Assembly: GCA_016177735.1 (NCBI GenBank)
Contig: JACOUS010000040.1
Coordinates: 1-64,000, forward strand
DNA: 64,000 nucleotides
Origin: Ignavibacteriales bacterium
GTDB taxonomy: Bacteria; Bacteroidota; Ignavibacteria; Ignavibacteriales; Melioribacteraceae
Direction: 5' to 3'
Shown: one piece after another, positions 8,415-16,600 of the stretch
Position numbering within the stretch: the first letter of the stretch is position 1
How the letters are laid out: each line of letters opens with the position of its first letter
Translations under genes and position numbers: made by a program
The notes under the pieces: generated by a model
What the model saw: the letters and a program-made list of their open reading frames with translations, nothing else
What the model was told of the DNA's origin: nothing
The model's database searches: none

Positions 8415-10406
8415 CTACTTGAGATAAATCATTTTCTTCGTCTGCAAAAAATCATGTCCTGAGCTTGCCGAAGAGCTAACTTGAATACGATAAAAATAAA
8501 TTCCACTTGGTAGGGCGAATCGCCGGTTCGCCCCTACATCAAATGTAACATTATATTTTCCCGGTAGTTGTTGTTCGTTTACAAGCGTTGCGATTTCTCT
8601 TCCGAGTACGTCGTAAATTTTTAACGTAACCTGTTGTAGAGACGGGATATATCCCGTCTCTACGTTGGGGATAACATACTCAATAGTTGTCGTTGGATTA
8701 AACGGATTCGGATAATTTTGATTCAATTCTATTTCATGCACTATTTTCTCGCTGCCGTTTTCAAATTCATTAATATCGGTTACTACATCGGAAGCTTTGA
8801 TTGGATTTGCCCATGCCCCGTGCGTCAAAATTTGCTGTGTAAAAATTCTTTTTGAAAATTTTCCGTACTTGATCGTAAAGCCGGCACCGAACGTTGCGGC
8901 TTTTGTTTCTTCGGGAATATCAAAATAATCCGAAAAAGTATATTTGTTGTTAATCAATGAAACCACTCTTGATTTTGCCGTTCCCTCATCAAACCCGGCA
9001 TGCGGATGAACGGCGTATTGAATTTTATTCCCCTCGATTGTAAACAGCGAATCATTCACTACTTCCATTAACAAATAATTTTTGCCGCCGGGGTTTAAAT
9101 TAGAATTGAGTATTTGCATTTTTATTTCGGGAAGAGTGATTTCGTTTTTTGAACAAAGAATAGAAATTGTTTCCAATTTAACCGTATCGCCGTTTGCATC
9201 GAAGAAATTAAAAGCCAGTTGAACATCTTTTACTTGCTCATTTAAGATTACGAACAAACTGTCATAAAAATAATTTGATGCAATCTTTTGCCGCCAAACT
9301 ACGCTGCCGTTCAATGCAACAGAAAAAGAATCGACATCATCTGTTGTAAAAATTTCCACCGGAATTTTTCCGTAATAAATTTTTTCATTCTTCGGTTCGG
9401 TAATAATCGCTTTATTATATTTTTCGAGAGCAGACCAAACCGGGCGCGCAGTACCGTATTTATCATTTTGATTTGCAAACTCAATCAACCCAAACCATTC
9501 TTCGGGGGAAGAGTCGTGAACAAATTCATTTCCTCCTTTCCACCATCCGTCGTGATATTGAAAGACGGCTCCGCCTTGCGCGCCGGCGTCAATTAAACTT
9601 CTGTACATAAACAAATCGCCGTTTGTTTGTTGTGTCAAAGTATTTCCGCCGTAAGTATATTCTGTGCTCGAAGCCCCGGGCGAAACGGATAAACCAAACT
9701 CGGTTACTATGAACGGTTTTTGATTCGCGCGATTATTTTTTAAGTAACTCAAAAATCCGCTGTATCCGTGCGAGCCGGTGATCGTTACCGGGTTGTAGAT
9801 GTAAGCGTTGTAAGCAGCAAAATCAAAAATATCCATGTTGATATAATCACCAACAATGGTATTCGAAAACGAAACCGGTACACCCTGATGTTTTTGATGA
9901 ATCAAATCAATAACAGATTGCCAAAGTTCTACAAGATTTTGTGAACCGGCATCATAAATATGTGCAACTTGCGGTTCGTTCATTATTAAATAGCCGATTA
10001 CACATTTATATTTATTAGAATAATTAAGAACGTTGTTAACGTGATTGAGTGTGGAAGTTTTAAATGTCTGGCTCCCAAAATCTCCGCCCGGATCTATCCA
10101 GATTCCGAACAAAATTTTCAAGCCGGATTCTTCGACCAATTTTAATTCATCTTCCGTAATTGCGCCCCATGTTCGTATCGTATTGAAGCCGGCGGTTTTG
10201 ATCCTTTCCAAATCAAAGCGGATTAAATCAGCATCAAATTTGTAAACCCACGGCACTTGTCCCGGACGTGTGTGAGTTTCGTAACCGATACCCTTCACAA
10301 AAAATTTTTTGCCTTCTATGAAATACCAGCCGCCGGTTATTTGAACATTTTGTGCTAAGCAAATTTTTAATGTAACGATGGAAATAAAAACAAATATTAA
10401 TTTCAT
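8415..10406 (-). CDS. Secreted glycoside hydrolase-like (beta/alpha)8 protein with T9SS sorting domain
   Basis: 663-residue protein with a signal peptide (MKLIFVFISIVTLKICLAQ), then a (beta/alpha)8 glycosidase domain (about 20-330) of the GH5/GH2 superfamily. E144 in YLIMNEPQ is the expected acid/base and E236 in FIVTEFGLS the expected nucleophile. A beta-sandwich region follows (about 335-560) and then a C-terminal T9SS type A sorting domain (NQNYPNPFNPTTTI... to KKMIYLK), so the protein is exported by the type IX system and displayed or released. The sugar substrate is not clear. The sorting domain is longer than usual because three different palindromic repeats lie in frame within it (near 8456, 8510 and 8636). 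It faces the subtilisin gene in the same direction and may be co-expressed. Confidence 0.85.
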   Translation of the reverse strand: MKLIFVFISIVTLKICLAQNVQITGGWYFIEGKKFFVKGIGYETHTRPGQVPWVYKFDADLIRFDLERIKTAGFNTIRTWGAITEDELKLVEESGLKILFGIWIDPGGDFGSQTFKTSTLNHVNNVLNYSNKYKCVIGYLIMNEPQVAHIYDAGSQNLVELWQSVIDLIHQKHQGVPVSFSNTIVGDYINMDIFDFAAYNAYIYNPVTITGSHGYSGFLSYLKNNRANQKPFIVTEFGLSVSPGASSTEYTYGGNTLTQQTNGDLFMYRSLIDAGAQGGAVFQYHDGWWKGGNEFVHDSSPEEWFGLIEFANQNDKYGTARPVWSALEKYNKAIITEPKNEKIYYGKIPVEIFTTDDVDSFSVALNGSVVWRQKIASNYFYDSLFVILNEQVKDVQLAFNFFDANGDTVKLETISILCSKNEITLPEIKMQILNSNLNPGGKNYLLMEVVNDSLFTIEGNKIQYAVHPHAGFDEGTAKSRVVSLINNKYTFSDYFDIPEETKAATFGAGFTIKYGKFSKRIFTQQILTHGAWANPIKASDVVTDINEFENGSEKIVHEIELNQNYPNPFNPTTTIEYVIPNVETGYIPSLQQVTLKIYDVLGREIATLVNEQQLPGKYNVTFDVGANRRFALPSGIYFYRIQVSSSASSGHDFLQTKKMIYLK
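8456..8477. repeat. Repeat fragment inside the T9SS domain (GAGCTTGCCGAAG type)
   Basis: The stretch GTCCTGAGCTTGCCGAAG resembles a dispersed palindromic repeat seen in many bacterial genomes. On the minus strand it encodes part of SSSASSGHD, residues absent from the corresponding place in the canonical sorting domain of the neighbouring 1779-residue protein. Identification as an inserted repeat is inference. Confidence 0.5.
8510..8537. repeat. 28-bp palindromic repeat inside coding sequence (GTAGGGCGAA type)
   Basis: Inverted arms GTAGGG-CGAA and TTCG-CCCCTAC around TCGCCGG, with one bulged base. It is in frame and encodes the extra residues VGANRRFA between the last two strands of the sorting domain, where the canonical form has only NAINIA. 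Confidence 0.75.
8636..8663. repeat. 28-bp perfect palindrome inside coding sequence (GTAGAGAC family)
   Basis: Perfect inverted repeat: arm GTAGAGACGGGATA followed directly by its complement, centre at 8649/8650. Read on the minus strand it encodes VETGYIPSLQ within the sorting domain. An identical 28-bp copy sits at 10742-10769 in the next T9SS gene. Confidence 0.92.
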
Positions 10407-10532
10407 TTTTCATTTTACCCGATGAATTTCAGAAGGATAATTAAGCCGTGCTGAATAGAAGCCGGCGCTGTGTTTGAATTAATCGACTTTTCTCTTCATA
10501 AAATGATTATTAATTTTTTTTGTAACATTTTT

Positions 10533-13376
10533 CTATTTCAACAAAATCATTTTGCGGGTGGCGGCGTATTTTCCAACGCTCAATCTATAGAAATAAATTC
10601 CGCTCGATAATTCAGCGTTCCCGCCTTGGCGGGCAGGCTGCGTTCTGAACTCTACACTGTGTTTCCCGGGCAATTGTTGTTCATTTACAAGCGTCGCTAT
10701 TTCTCTGCCAAGTATGTCGTAAATTTTTAACGTAACCTGTTGTAGAGACGGGATATATCCCGTCTCTACGCCGGGAATCACATATTCAATTGTTGTTGCC
10801 GGATTAAACGGATTTGGATAATTCTGCTTTAAAACAAATTCATTTGGAAGTTGTGTTGTCTCGTTCTCAACATCAGTAATCAATTGATATTTTATTCTGC
10901 TTTGTTTTATTGCATTTTTCAATTCATCAAGCGAAACGCCGGCGGCAATTGCAAAAGCTACATTTGTTTTTCCTCCGGCTGGAATGTTGAACGGACCTCC
11001 GCTTATTATATAAGAAATATCTGTTGTATCATTAAATCCGTTTGTTATTCCGTTTGAAAGTGTAAACCATTTATCGGCATCGCTAAACCCATTTGCAAGC
11101 AGACCGGTAGCAGATGCATTGTCGATCGGATAGTAGCCGTAACTATTCGATGAAATTAATGCAGTGCCGGCATATAGATTCGTGCTGATGGCATTGTACG
11201 CATATCCGAAATTATCTTCGGAATCGTAAACGGTTATATCATGCGAGTAATCCGATTCCGGCATGTCCCAATCAATAAAATAGCCGGCATAAAGATTATC
11301 AATATTTTGTTGGGTGGAATTAACGAGCTCGGTTCGTAAGATTATATATCCGTCATCGGGCGAACTGCTGAAGCTGTACGAATAAAAATTTGTTGTGATG
11401 CCGAGACTCGAAGCACCGCTGCCGTTATCGTTAAAAATTGTGAAGCCGACTTGATCGGCAGCTGTTCCATCGTTTGTAATCTTCACCGGTTCAACAATTT
11501 GAAAATCGGTGCTTTGTGAAGAAGAAATTCTCGCAACGTCCATTAACCGTTCTGCAGATGTTCCGTACATAAATGCACCTTCGAACATTTGATTTTCACC
11601 GCTCGTGTATCTGAATCCGGATCCTTCCTGATTATCAAAGTAGTCATTAAACCCAAGCGCACCTTTGCTTGTAACGCTCATCGTTATTCTGCCGGAGTTG
11701 TGTGTGTCGTAAGTCTGATTAATGCGCGTTTCGAACCATTGAAAATCCGAATAGTTATCGGCGGAAATTTCCAGCCGCATTTTTAAGCTATGATTGTACG
11801 GAGCGTTTGCGGCTATCTCGAATTCAAACGCGCTCGTTGTAAATGTTTGAAGCGTATCGAGTGCCGGTAATTGAATGACGGATGTTTTCACTGTTGCGGA
11901 CGGATCATCAATAATAAGTTGAACACTACCGCCGTTAATTTTTTGCAGAAAGTTTGTAAACGTAATTTCAATATTTGCCGTTTCGCCCGATTGAAGTATT
12001 CCGTTTCCGCTGCCGTGTTCAACAAAATTTATTTCTGTTCCTCTCACGGAAGTGAACGCAGTATCTTTCAAAGCATTGTATGCATTGATTCTTCCGCGTC
12101 CCAATAAAAATTTTAAACTGTCGGGATTGATTCCATAAACATCATCGCACGATACACGAATTCTTTCCGCTGCTTGAAGAGGTGTGTAGTGAGGAAATTT
12201 TGTAAATACGAGTCCGGCTAAGCCGGAAACAAGAGGAGCCGACATTGATGACCCGCTGATTGCTATGTAAGGAGAATCAATCTGTGTAACAAACGAGGGC
12301 CACGAAGAATAGATTGAAGAGCCGGGCGCGGTTACATCAACATACAAACCGTAATTGCCAACGTTATCTTCCGTATCCGTGCTGAGCCAGCCGACCGAAA
12401 GCACACCTTTGTAACTTGCCGGATAAAACGGAATACTCACACCGTTATTTCCTGCAGACGATATAACAAGCGCACCTTTTGAAATTGCATAATCAATTGT
12501 TTCTTGCTCGAAGCGAGAGTAACTGTATCCGCCCCAACTGCAATTGATAACTTTCGCGCCGTTATCTGCGGCATATTTTATTCCTTCGTATCCGTAAAAA
12601 ATGTACGGATTGTTTGCAAAATCTCTCCGGTCTCCCCGCGATGCTTTTACCGGCAAAATCGAGCAGTTAAAACCAATTGATGCAATGCCTTTGTTGTTAT
12701 CGGTAACTGCACTTGCAATTCCGGCAACATGCGTTCCGTGATAACCGGTAAAACTTGTTGTGGTTTGATCTTCAATCGGATCGTCATCGGCGGTTCCATT
12801 CGATCCGCCAAAATCATATCCGACTAATTTTCCGTTTGCATCTCTAAAAATATTTGCGGATAAATCGGGGTGCGTCCAATCAACGCCGGTATCAACAATC
12901 CCGATAACAACACTGCTGTCGCCTTTCGTGATATCCCATGCTTGTTCGGCGAGTATTCTTTTCAAGTTGGTTTGTTTATTGGTGTCGGCTTTATCTTTAA
13001 TAAATTTCGGATCGTTCGGTGTGTACACAACTTGCCGGACATACTTCGGTTCCACCCATTCAACTTCTTGTAATTGTTTTAATCGTTTTGCTGCCGTAAC
13101 CGGATTTTCATCACGTAAAAATTCCATCACATAAATTCTCTCGATTCCGCTGCTGCCTTTATGAAGCGCTGGTTTCTCATCCTTAAAAATCTTTTCAAAT
13201 TTTTGAACGGAAAGTTTTGGAGAGATTTTTTCAAAAACATTTTGCGGTTCTGCATTCTCTTTTAGTTTTACAACTAAAGTATTCGATAGATAAAAAGTAT
13301 TTCCATCTTGCAGAATTTTTTCTTGTGCATTAACTACTGCGGCAAGAAAAAGAACAAAGAATACGATTCTTTTCAT
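10533..13376 (-). CDS. Subtilisin-like serine peptidase (S8) with T9SS sorting domain
   Basis: 947 residues from the chosen start. Signal peptide MKRIVFFVLFLAAVVNAQ; an inhibitor-like propeptide (about 25-120) ending VEPKYVRQVVYTPNDP; then the S8 catalytic domain with Asp162 (IVDTGVDW), His213 (GYHGTHVAG), Asn310 (SSAGNNG, oxyanion hole) and Ser377 (SGSSMSAP). A long beta-rich region (about 440-850) follows, then a T9SS type A sorting domain (KQNYPNPFNPATTI... KKMILLK). It is a secreted or surface protease. A start 84 nt further upstream is possible, but 13376 gives a proper signal peptide and has GAGGGC 10 nt before it. Two palindromic repeats (10620 and 10742) lie in frame in the sorting domain. 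Confidence 0.93.
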   Translation of the reverse strand: MKRIVFFVLFLAAVVNAQEKILQDGNTFYLSNTLVVKLKENAEPQNVFEKISPKLSVQKFEKIFKDEKPALHKGSSGIERIYVMEFLRDENPVTAAKRLKQLQEVEWVEPKYVRQVVYTPNDPKFIKDKADTNKQTNLKRILAEQAWDITKGDSSVVIGIVDTGVDWTHPDLSANIFRDANGKLVGYDFGGSNGTADDDPIEDQTTTSFTGYHGTHVAGIASAVTDNNKGIASIGFNCSILPVKASRGDRRDFANNPYIFYGYEGIKYAADNGAKVINCSWGGYSYSRFEQETIDYAISKGALVISSAGNNGVSIPFYPASYKGVLSVGWLSTDTEDNVGNYGLYVDVTAPGSSIYSSWPSFVTQIDSPYIAISGSSMSAPLVSGLAGLVFTKFPHYTPLQAAERIRVSCDDVYGINPDSLKFLLGRGRINAYNALKDTAFTSVRGTEINFVEHGSGNGILQSGETANIEITFTNFLQKINGGSVQLIIDDPSATVKTSVIQLPALDTLQTFTTSAFEFEIAANAPYNHSLKMRLEISADNYSDFQWFETRINQTYDTHNSGRITMSVTSKGALGFNDYFDNQEGSGFRYTSGENQMFEGAFMYGTSAERLMDVARISSSQSTDFQIVEPVKITNDGTAADQVGFTIFNDNGSGASSLGITTNFYSYSFSSSPDDGYIILRTELVNSTQQNIDNLYAGYFIDWDMPESDYSHDITVYDSEDNFGYAYNAISTNLYAGTALISSNSYGYYPIDNASATGLLANGFSDADKWFTLSNGITNGFNDTTDISYIISGGPFNIPAGGKTNVAFAIAAGVSLDELKNAIKQSRIKYQLITDVENETTQLPNEFVLKQNYPNPFNPATTIEYVIPGVETGYIPSLQQVTLKIYDILGREIATLVNEQQLPGKHSVEFRTQPARQGGNAELSSGIYFYRLSVGKYAATRKMILLK
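10613..10642. repeat. Palindromic repeat inside coding sequence (CCCGCC-TT-GGCGGG type)
   Basis: Hairpin CCCGCC TT GGCGGG at 10620-10633 followed by CAGGCTGCG. On the minus strand it encodes TQPARQGGNAE, where the canonical sorting domain has about six residues before SGIYFY. The repeat differs from the one at the equivalent place in the upstream hydrolase gene (8510), so the two insertions look independent. Confidence 0.75.
10742..10769. repeat. 28-bp perfect palindrome inside coding sequence (GTAGAGAC family)
   Basis: Identical to the palindrome at 8636-8663 and at the same place in the sorting domain (encodes VETGYIPSLQ). The flanking residues LKIYDxLGREIATLVNEQQLPGK are also nearly identical between the two genes, so this shared copy may have spread by duplication or gene conversion of the module. 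Confidence 0.92.
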
Positions 13377-13482
13377 CGATGCCCTCGCAAATAATTTTTC
13401 CATAGTAAGTTTATTAAGAAGGCGGATGATTAACAACGTTTTTGTTGTTCGGCTTGACAAAAATTTATTTTGTTTCTTTGCG

Positions 13483-13558
13483 TTTGTAGAGACGCACCGA
13501 GTACGTCTCAGAAGAAAAAAACATTTACACGGGATACGCGTTCGACGCGCTCTACAAA
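13483..13558. repeat. Decayed palindromic element with TTTGTAGAG ends
   Basis: The ends TTTGTAGAG (13483) and CTCTACAAA (ending 13558) are exact inverted repeats; inside lie GACGCACCGAGTACGTCTC and CGCGTTCGACGCG hairpins. The left part matches the GTAGAGAC...GTCTC palindrome family. It sits between the thioester protein gene and the subtilisin gene. Confidence 0.72.
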
Positions 13559-13588
13559 TAAAAAAGGCAGTCCTTGTGAGACTGCCTT
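13555..13588 (-). terminator. Rho-independent terminator of the thioester surface protein gene
   Basis: On the minus strand AAGGCAGTC and GACTGCCTT (13564-13572 and 13580-13588) form a 9-bp stem with a seven-base loop, followed by a T-rich run. It lies about 50 nt after the stop codon of the minus-strand gene ending at 13638. Confidence 0.88.
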
Positions 13589-13637
13589 GCTAATCTATGG
13601 CTGAGCTTGATGTGAAAGCATCACCCTCTGAATTTTG

Positions 13638-16600
13638 TTACTTCATCAATATCATCTTCTTGCTGATGTTTACTTTTTCGCCGCTTAATTTGTAGATGTA
13701 CATTCCGCTTGCAATATTGATTGCATTGAATTTCACGTTGTGCATTCCGGCATTCAATTCTTCGTTCAGCAATGTTACCACTTCCTGACCAAGTATGTTA
13801 TATATTTTTATTGTATATCTGCCGGCTTCAGGAACTGCAAACCGGATTGTTGTACTCGGATTGAACGGGTTCGGATAATTCTGGTTCAATGCGAACTCGG
13901 TCGGAACTTCACTTTCGGAACCAACATCTGTTACACTATTAACGCGCGCAAGGAATATCTTTCCTTCTTTTGTTCCAACAAATACATCATCCGAACTTGA
14001 GCTTACGAGCAACGAGCTTACTCCGAAGCCGCCCATGCCGAGCGAAGACCATGTATTTCCGTTATCTGTTGAAACAAATACACCGCTTGTCCAAGAAGCA
14101 ACATATACTTTTCCGGTTCCGTCAACTGCGATGGAGTAGATGAAAGGAGCTGTTAAGTTTTCAACTTTCGACCAACTCGATCCGTTATTCAACGAACGGT
14201 AGAGACCGTCGCCGTAAGTTCCGGCAAAGATTGCATTGCTGTTGGCACCGAGAGCCCAAACAAAGTTGTAACCAACATTTACGTTAACCCATGTTGTACC
14301 GTTCAGTTTGAATACTCCGCCGCCGAAGCTTGCCGCAAATACTTCGCCGCTTGCACTTATTGTTAATGACTGAATAGCAAGTAAGCCTTCGAATCCGTCG
14401 TTGAGTTCATTCCATGTTGCGCCGTTATCTGTTGAAGTGAAAACGCCTTCTCCCCATGTACCGGCATAAATAACTCCGCTGCTGATTGCAAGAGCGTGAA
14501 CATCTTTTCCGTTAAGCGAAGTAAGAATCCATGTGCTTCCGTCAAATTTGAATACGCCTTGTTCTGTTGCCGCGAAAATGTAACCGCCGCTGATCTGTAA
14601 CGACCAGATGAACGATACATTCATGCCGCTGTTGATTACTGTCCAGTTCTGTCCGCCGTCTGTAGATTTGTAGATTTTTCCGCCCCATGTACCGGCATAA
14701 ATATTTCCGCTGCCGTCATAAGCCATTGTGTAAACAATTTCGCCCGAAGCAAAACCGTTAACATACTGCCAGTTATTTTCGTTACCGTTTCCATTATTCT
14801 GATTATTGTTACCGCTGTTATTGTTGGTTATTGTAATTATGGCATTGTCACTGTTGTTGCTTGAATCAGGATCCGGTGTTAACGAACTTGTAATTGTTGC
14901 TATGTTGTTAATCTCTCCTTCAAACGGAATATTTCCGATAAAGAGAGCAAGATTCATTTGACCCATTCCGGTTAAAGATTTGCAGATCATCTGACCGTTG
15001 ATTACACCGCTCACAAAATCTACATCTGCAAACGGAGCGAGCAATGATCCTCTTATATCAATTCCTTGAATAGTTAATGTTGCTGCTTGATAGAAATTAT
15101 ATAATACGTTTGTAATGCTTGTACCGGTAACAGTCAATCCGCCGGTCCAACTAACGTTTGTACCATCGATGTTAACAAGAACTACTGCACCGTTCGGAAC
15201 ATCGATTGCAACATTGTTTGCAGAAGATAAATCCGAGCCGCTGACCGCGAATACGTTTAAGAACGGATCGGTACCGGTTAATGTTAATCCGCCCCACTGC
15301 ATTGTTGTTGTTCCGTTAACAGAGTGAGTAGATAACGTTGTCGAAAGATTTTCCAAATATGTTTTTGCAGATGCAAAATTAATCGGGTTATCCTGACGCA
15401 ATGTTCCGCCGGTTATACTTACCGAAGGCTGCGGCAAGTTTGTTGTGTTTCCGTAAACAACATTTCCGTTATAAACCGCACCGCTTATGAATGTAAGATC
15501 GTGACCAACAATTAATACATCACCGCTGTTAGCCGGCAACTGATCGCCGATGCTGTAGTTTGCAAAGTATGCATCGTGTCCAACCGCTACTTTACCTTGT
15601 GTATCGGATGACGGCTGGTTAGCATCGTTAAGTACAAACAAGTTGTAGTCTGCTGCCGGACCAAGATTGAATGTTGAATTGTTAACCTGACTGCAGTCAA
15701 CTGTAGCACTGATTGTTAATGTTGCGGAAGCACCGCTGTTAAGGTCGCCGATTGTCCATATTCCGGTGTTTGCATCATACGTGCCTTGCGAAGGAGTGCT
15801 TGTGCTGTAAATTAATCCGGAAGGCAATAAATCACTTACTACAATTCCTTTTGATTTTGCCGGACCGTTGTTTGTTACTTTAATTGTATATGTAATTTGG
15901 TCGCCGCATTCAGGTGTTGAATCGTCAACTAATTTTTCAATCATCAAATCTGCTTTTTCATCGCAGATTATATTTACAGCTGCACTGCTTTCATCAATAA
16001 CTGCGGCATAACTAATAGATGTACCGGAACAAGTTAAGAATCCGTTATCAACCGTACCGTTATCGAAGTTCTCATTTATTGCAGTAGCTGTTTCAGTAAA
16101 TTGGCTGTAAGTATAAGTTGTAGAACCGCCGCCGAGAGCTGCGTTTGCAAGTGCAAGGAACTGATTAACACTCATGCCCGCAAATGTTCCGCTTGCAATA
16201 ATAAGATCACCGAGATTTGTTGCGTTTGTTCCGACATATCCGGCTTCGTCGAATTCAACATTGAGCATTAATGTTACAACATGACCGGCGAAAGTATTGT
16301 TTAATGAATTTCCCGGATCGGTGTAGTTTTGTGTTAGTGCAGAAGGTGTTCCGCCCGAAGGCAAGAAATCTTCTACTGCTTGTGCGCTTGTGAGTGTTAA
16401 AGTTTTATTTCCGCCGGCTATTAATCCAGCCGGAAATACTATTGAGAAATATTGATCGCGAATTTGTCCCGGTGTGCTGTTGGATGAACTTCCCCAACCG
16501 CCGGGGGTGTAAGTTGTAAATCCGTTTGTATCACAATTCTGCGATGAACCCTCAACCGGATGTCCTTCGGCAATTGCTGTGTTGATTAATAATCCGCAGT

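Noticed and set aside
8436-8663. Frameshift or assembly error to explain extra residues in the sorting domain
   Set aside because: All repeats keep the reading frame and the domain resumes exactly after each; an error would not do this three times.
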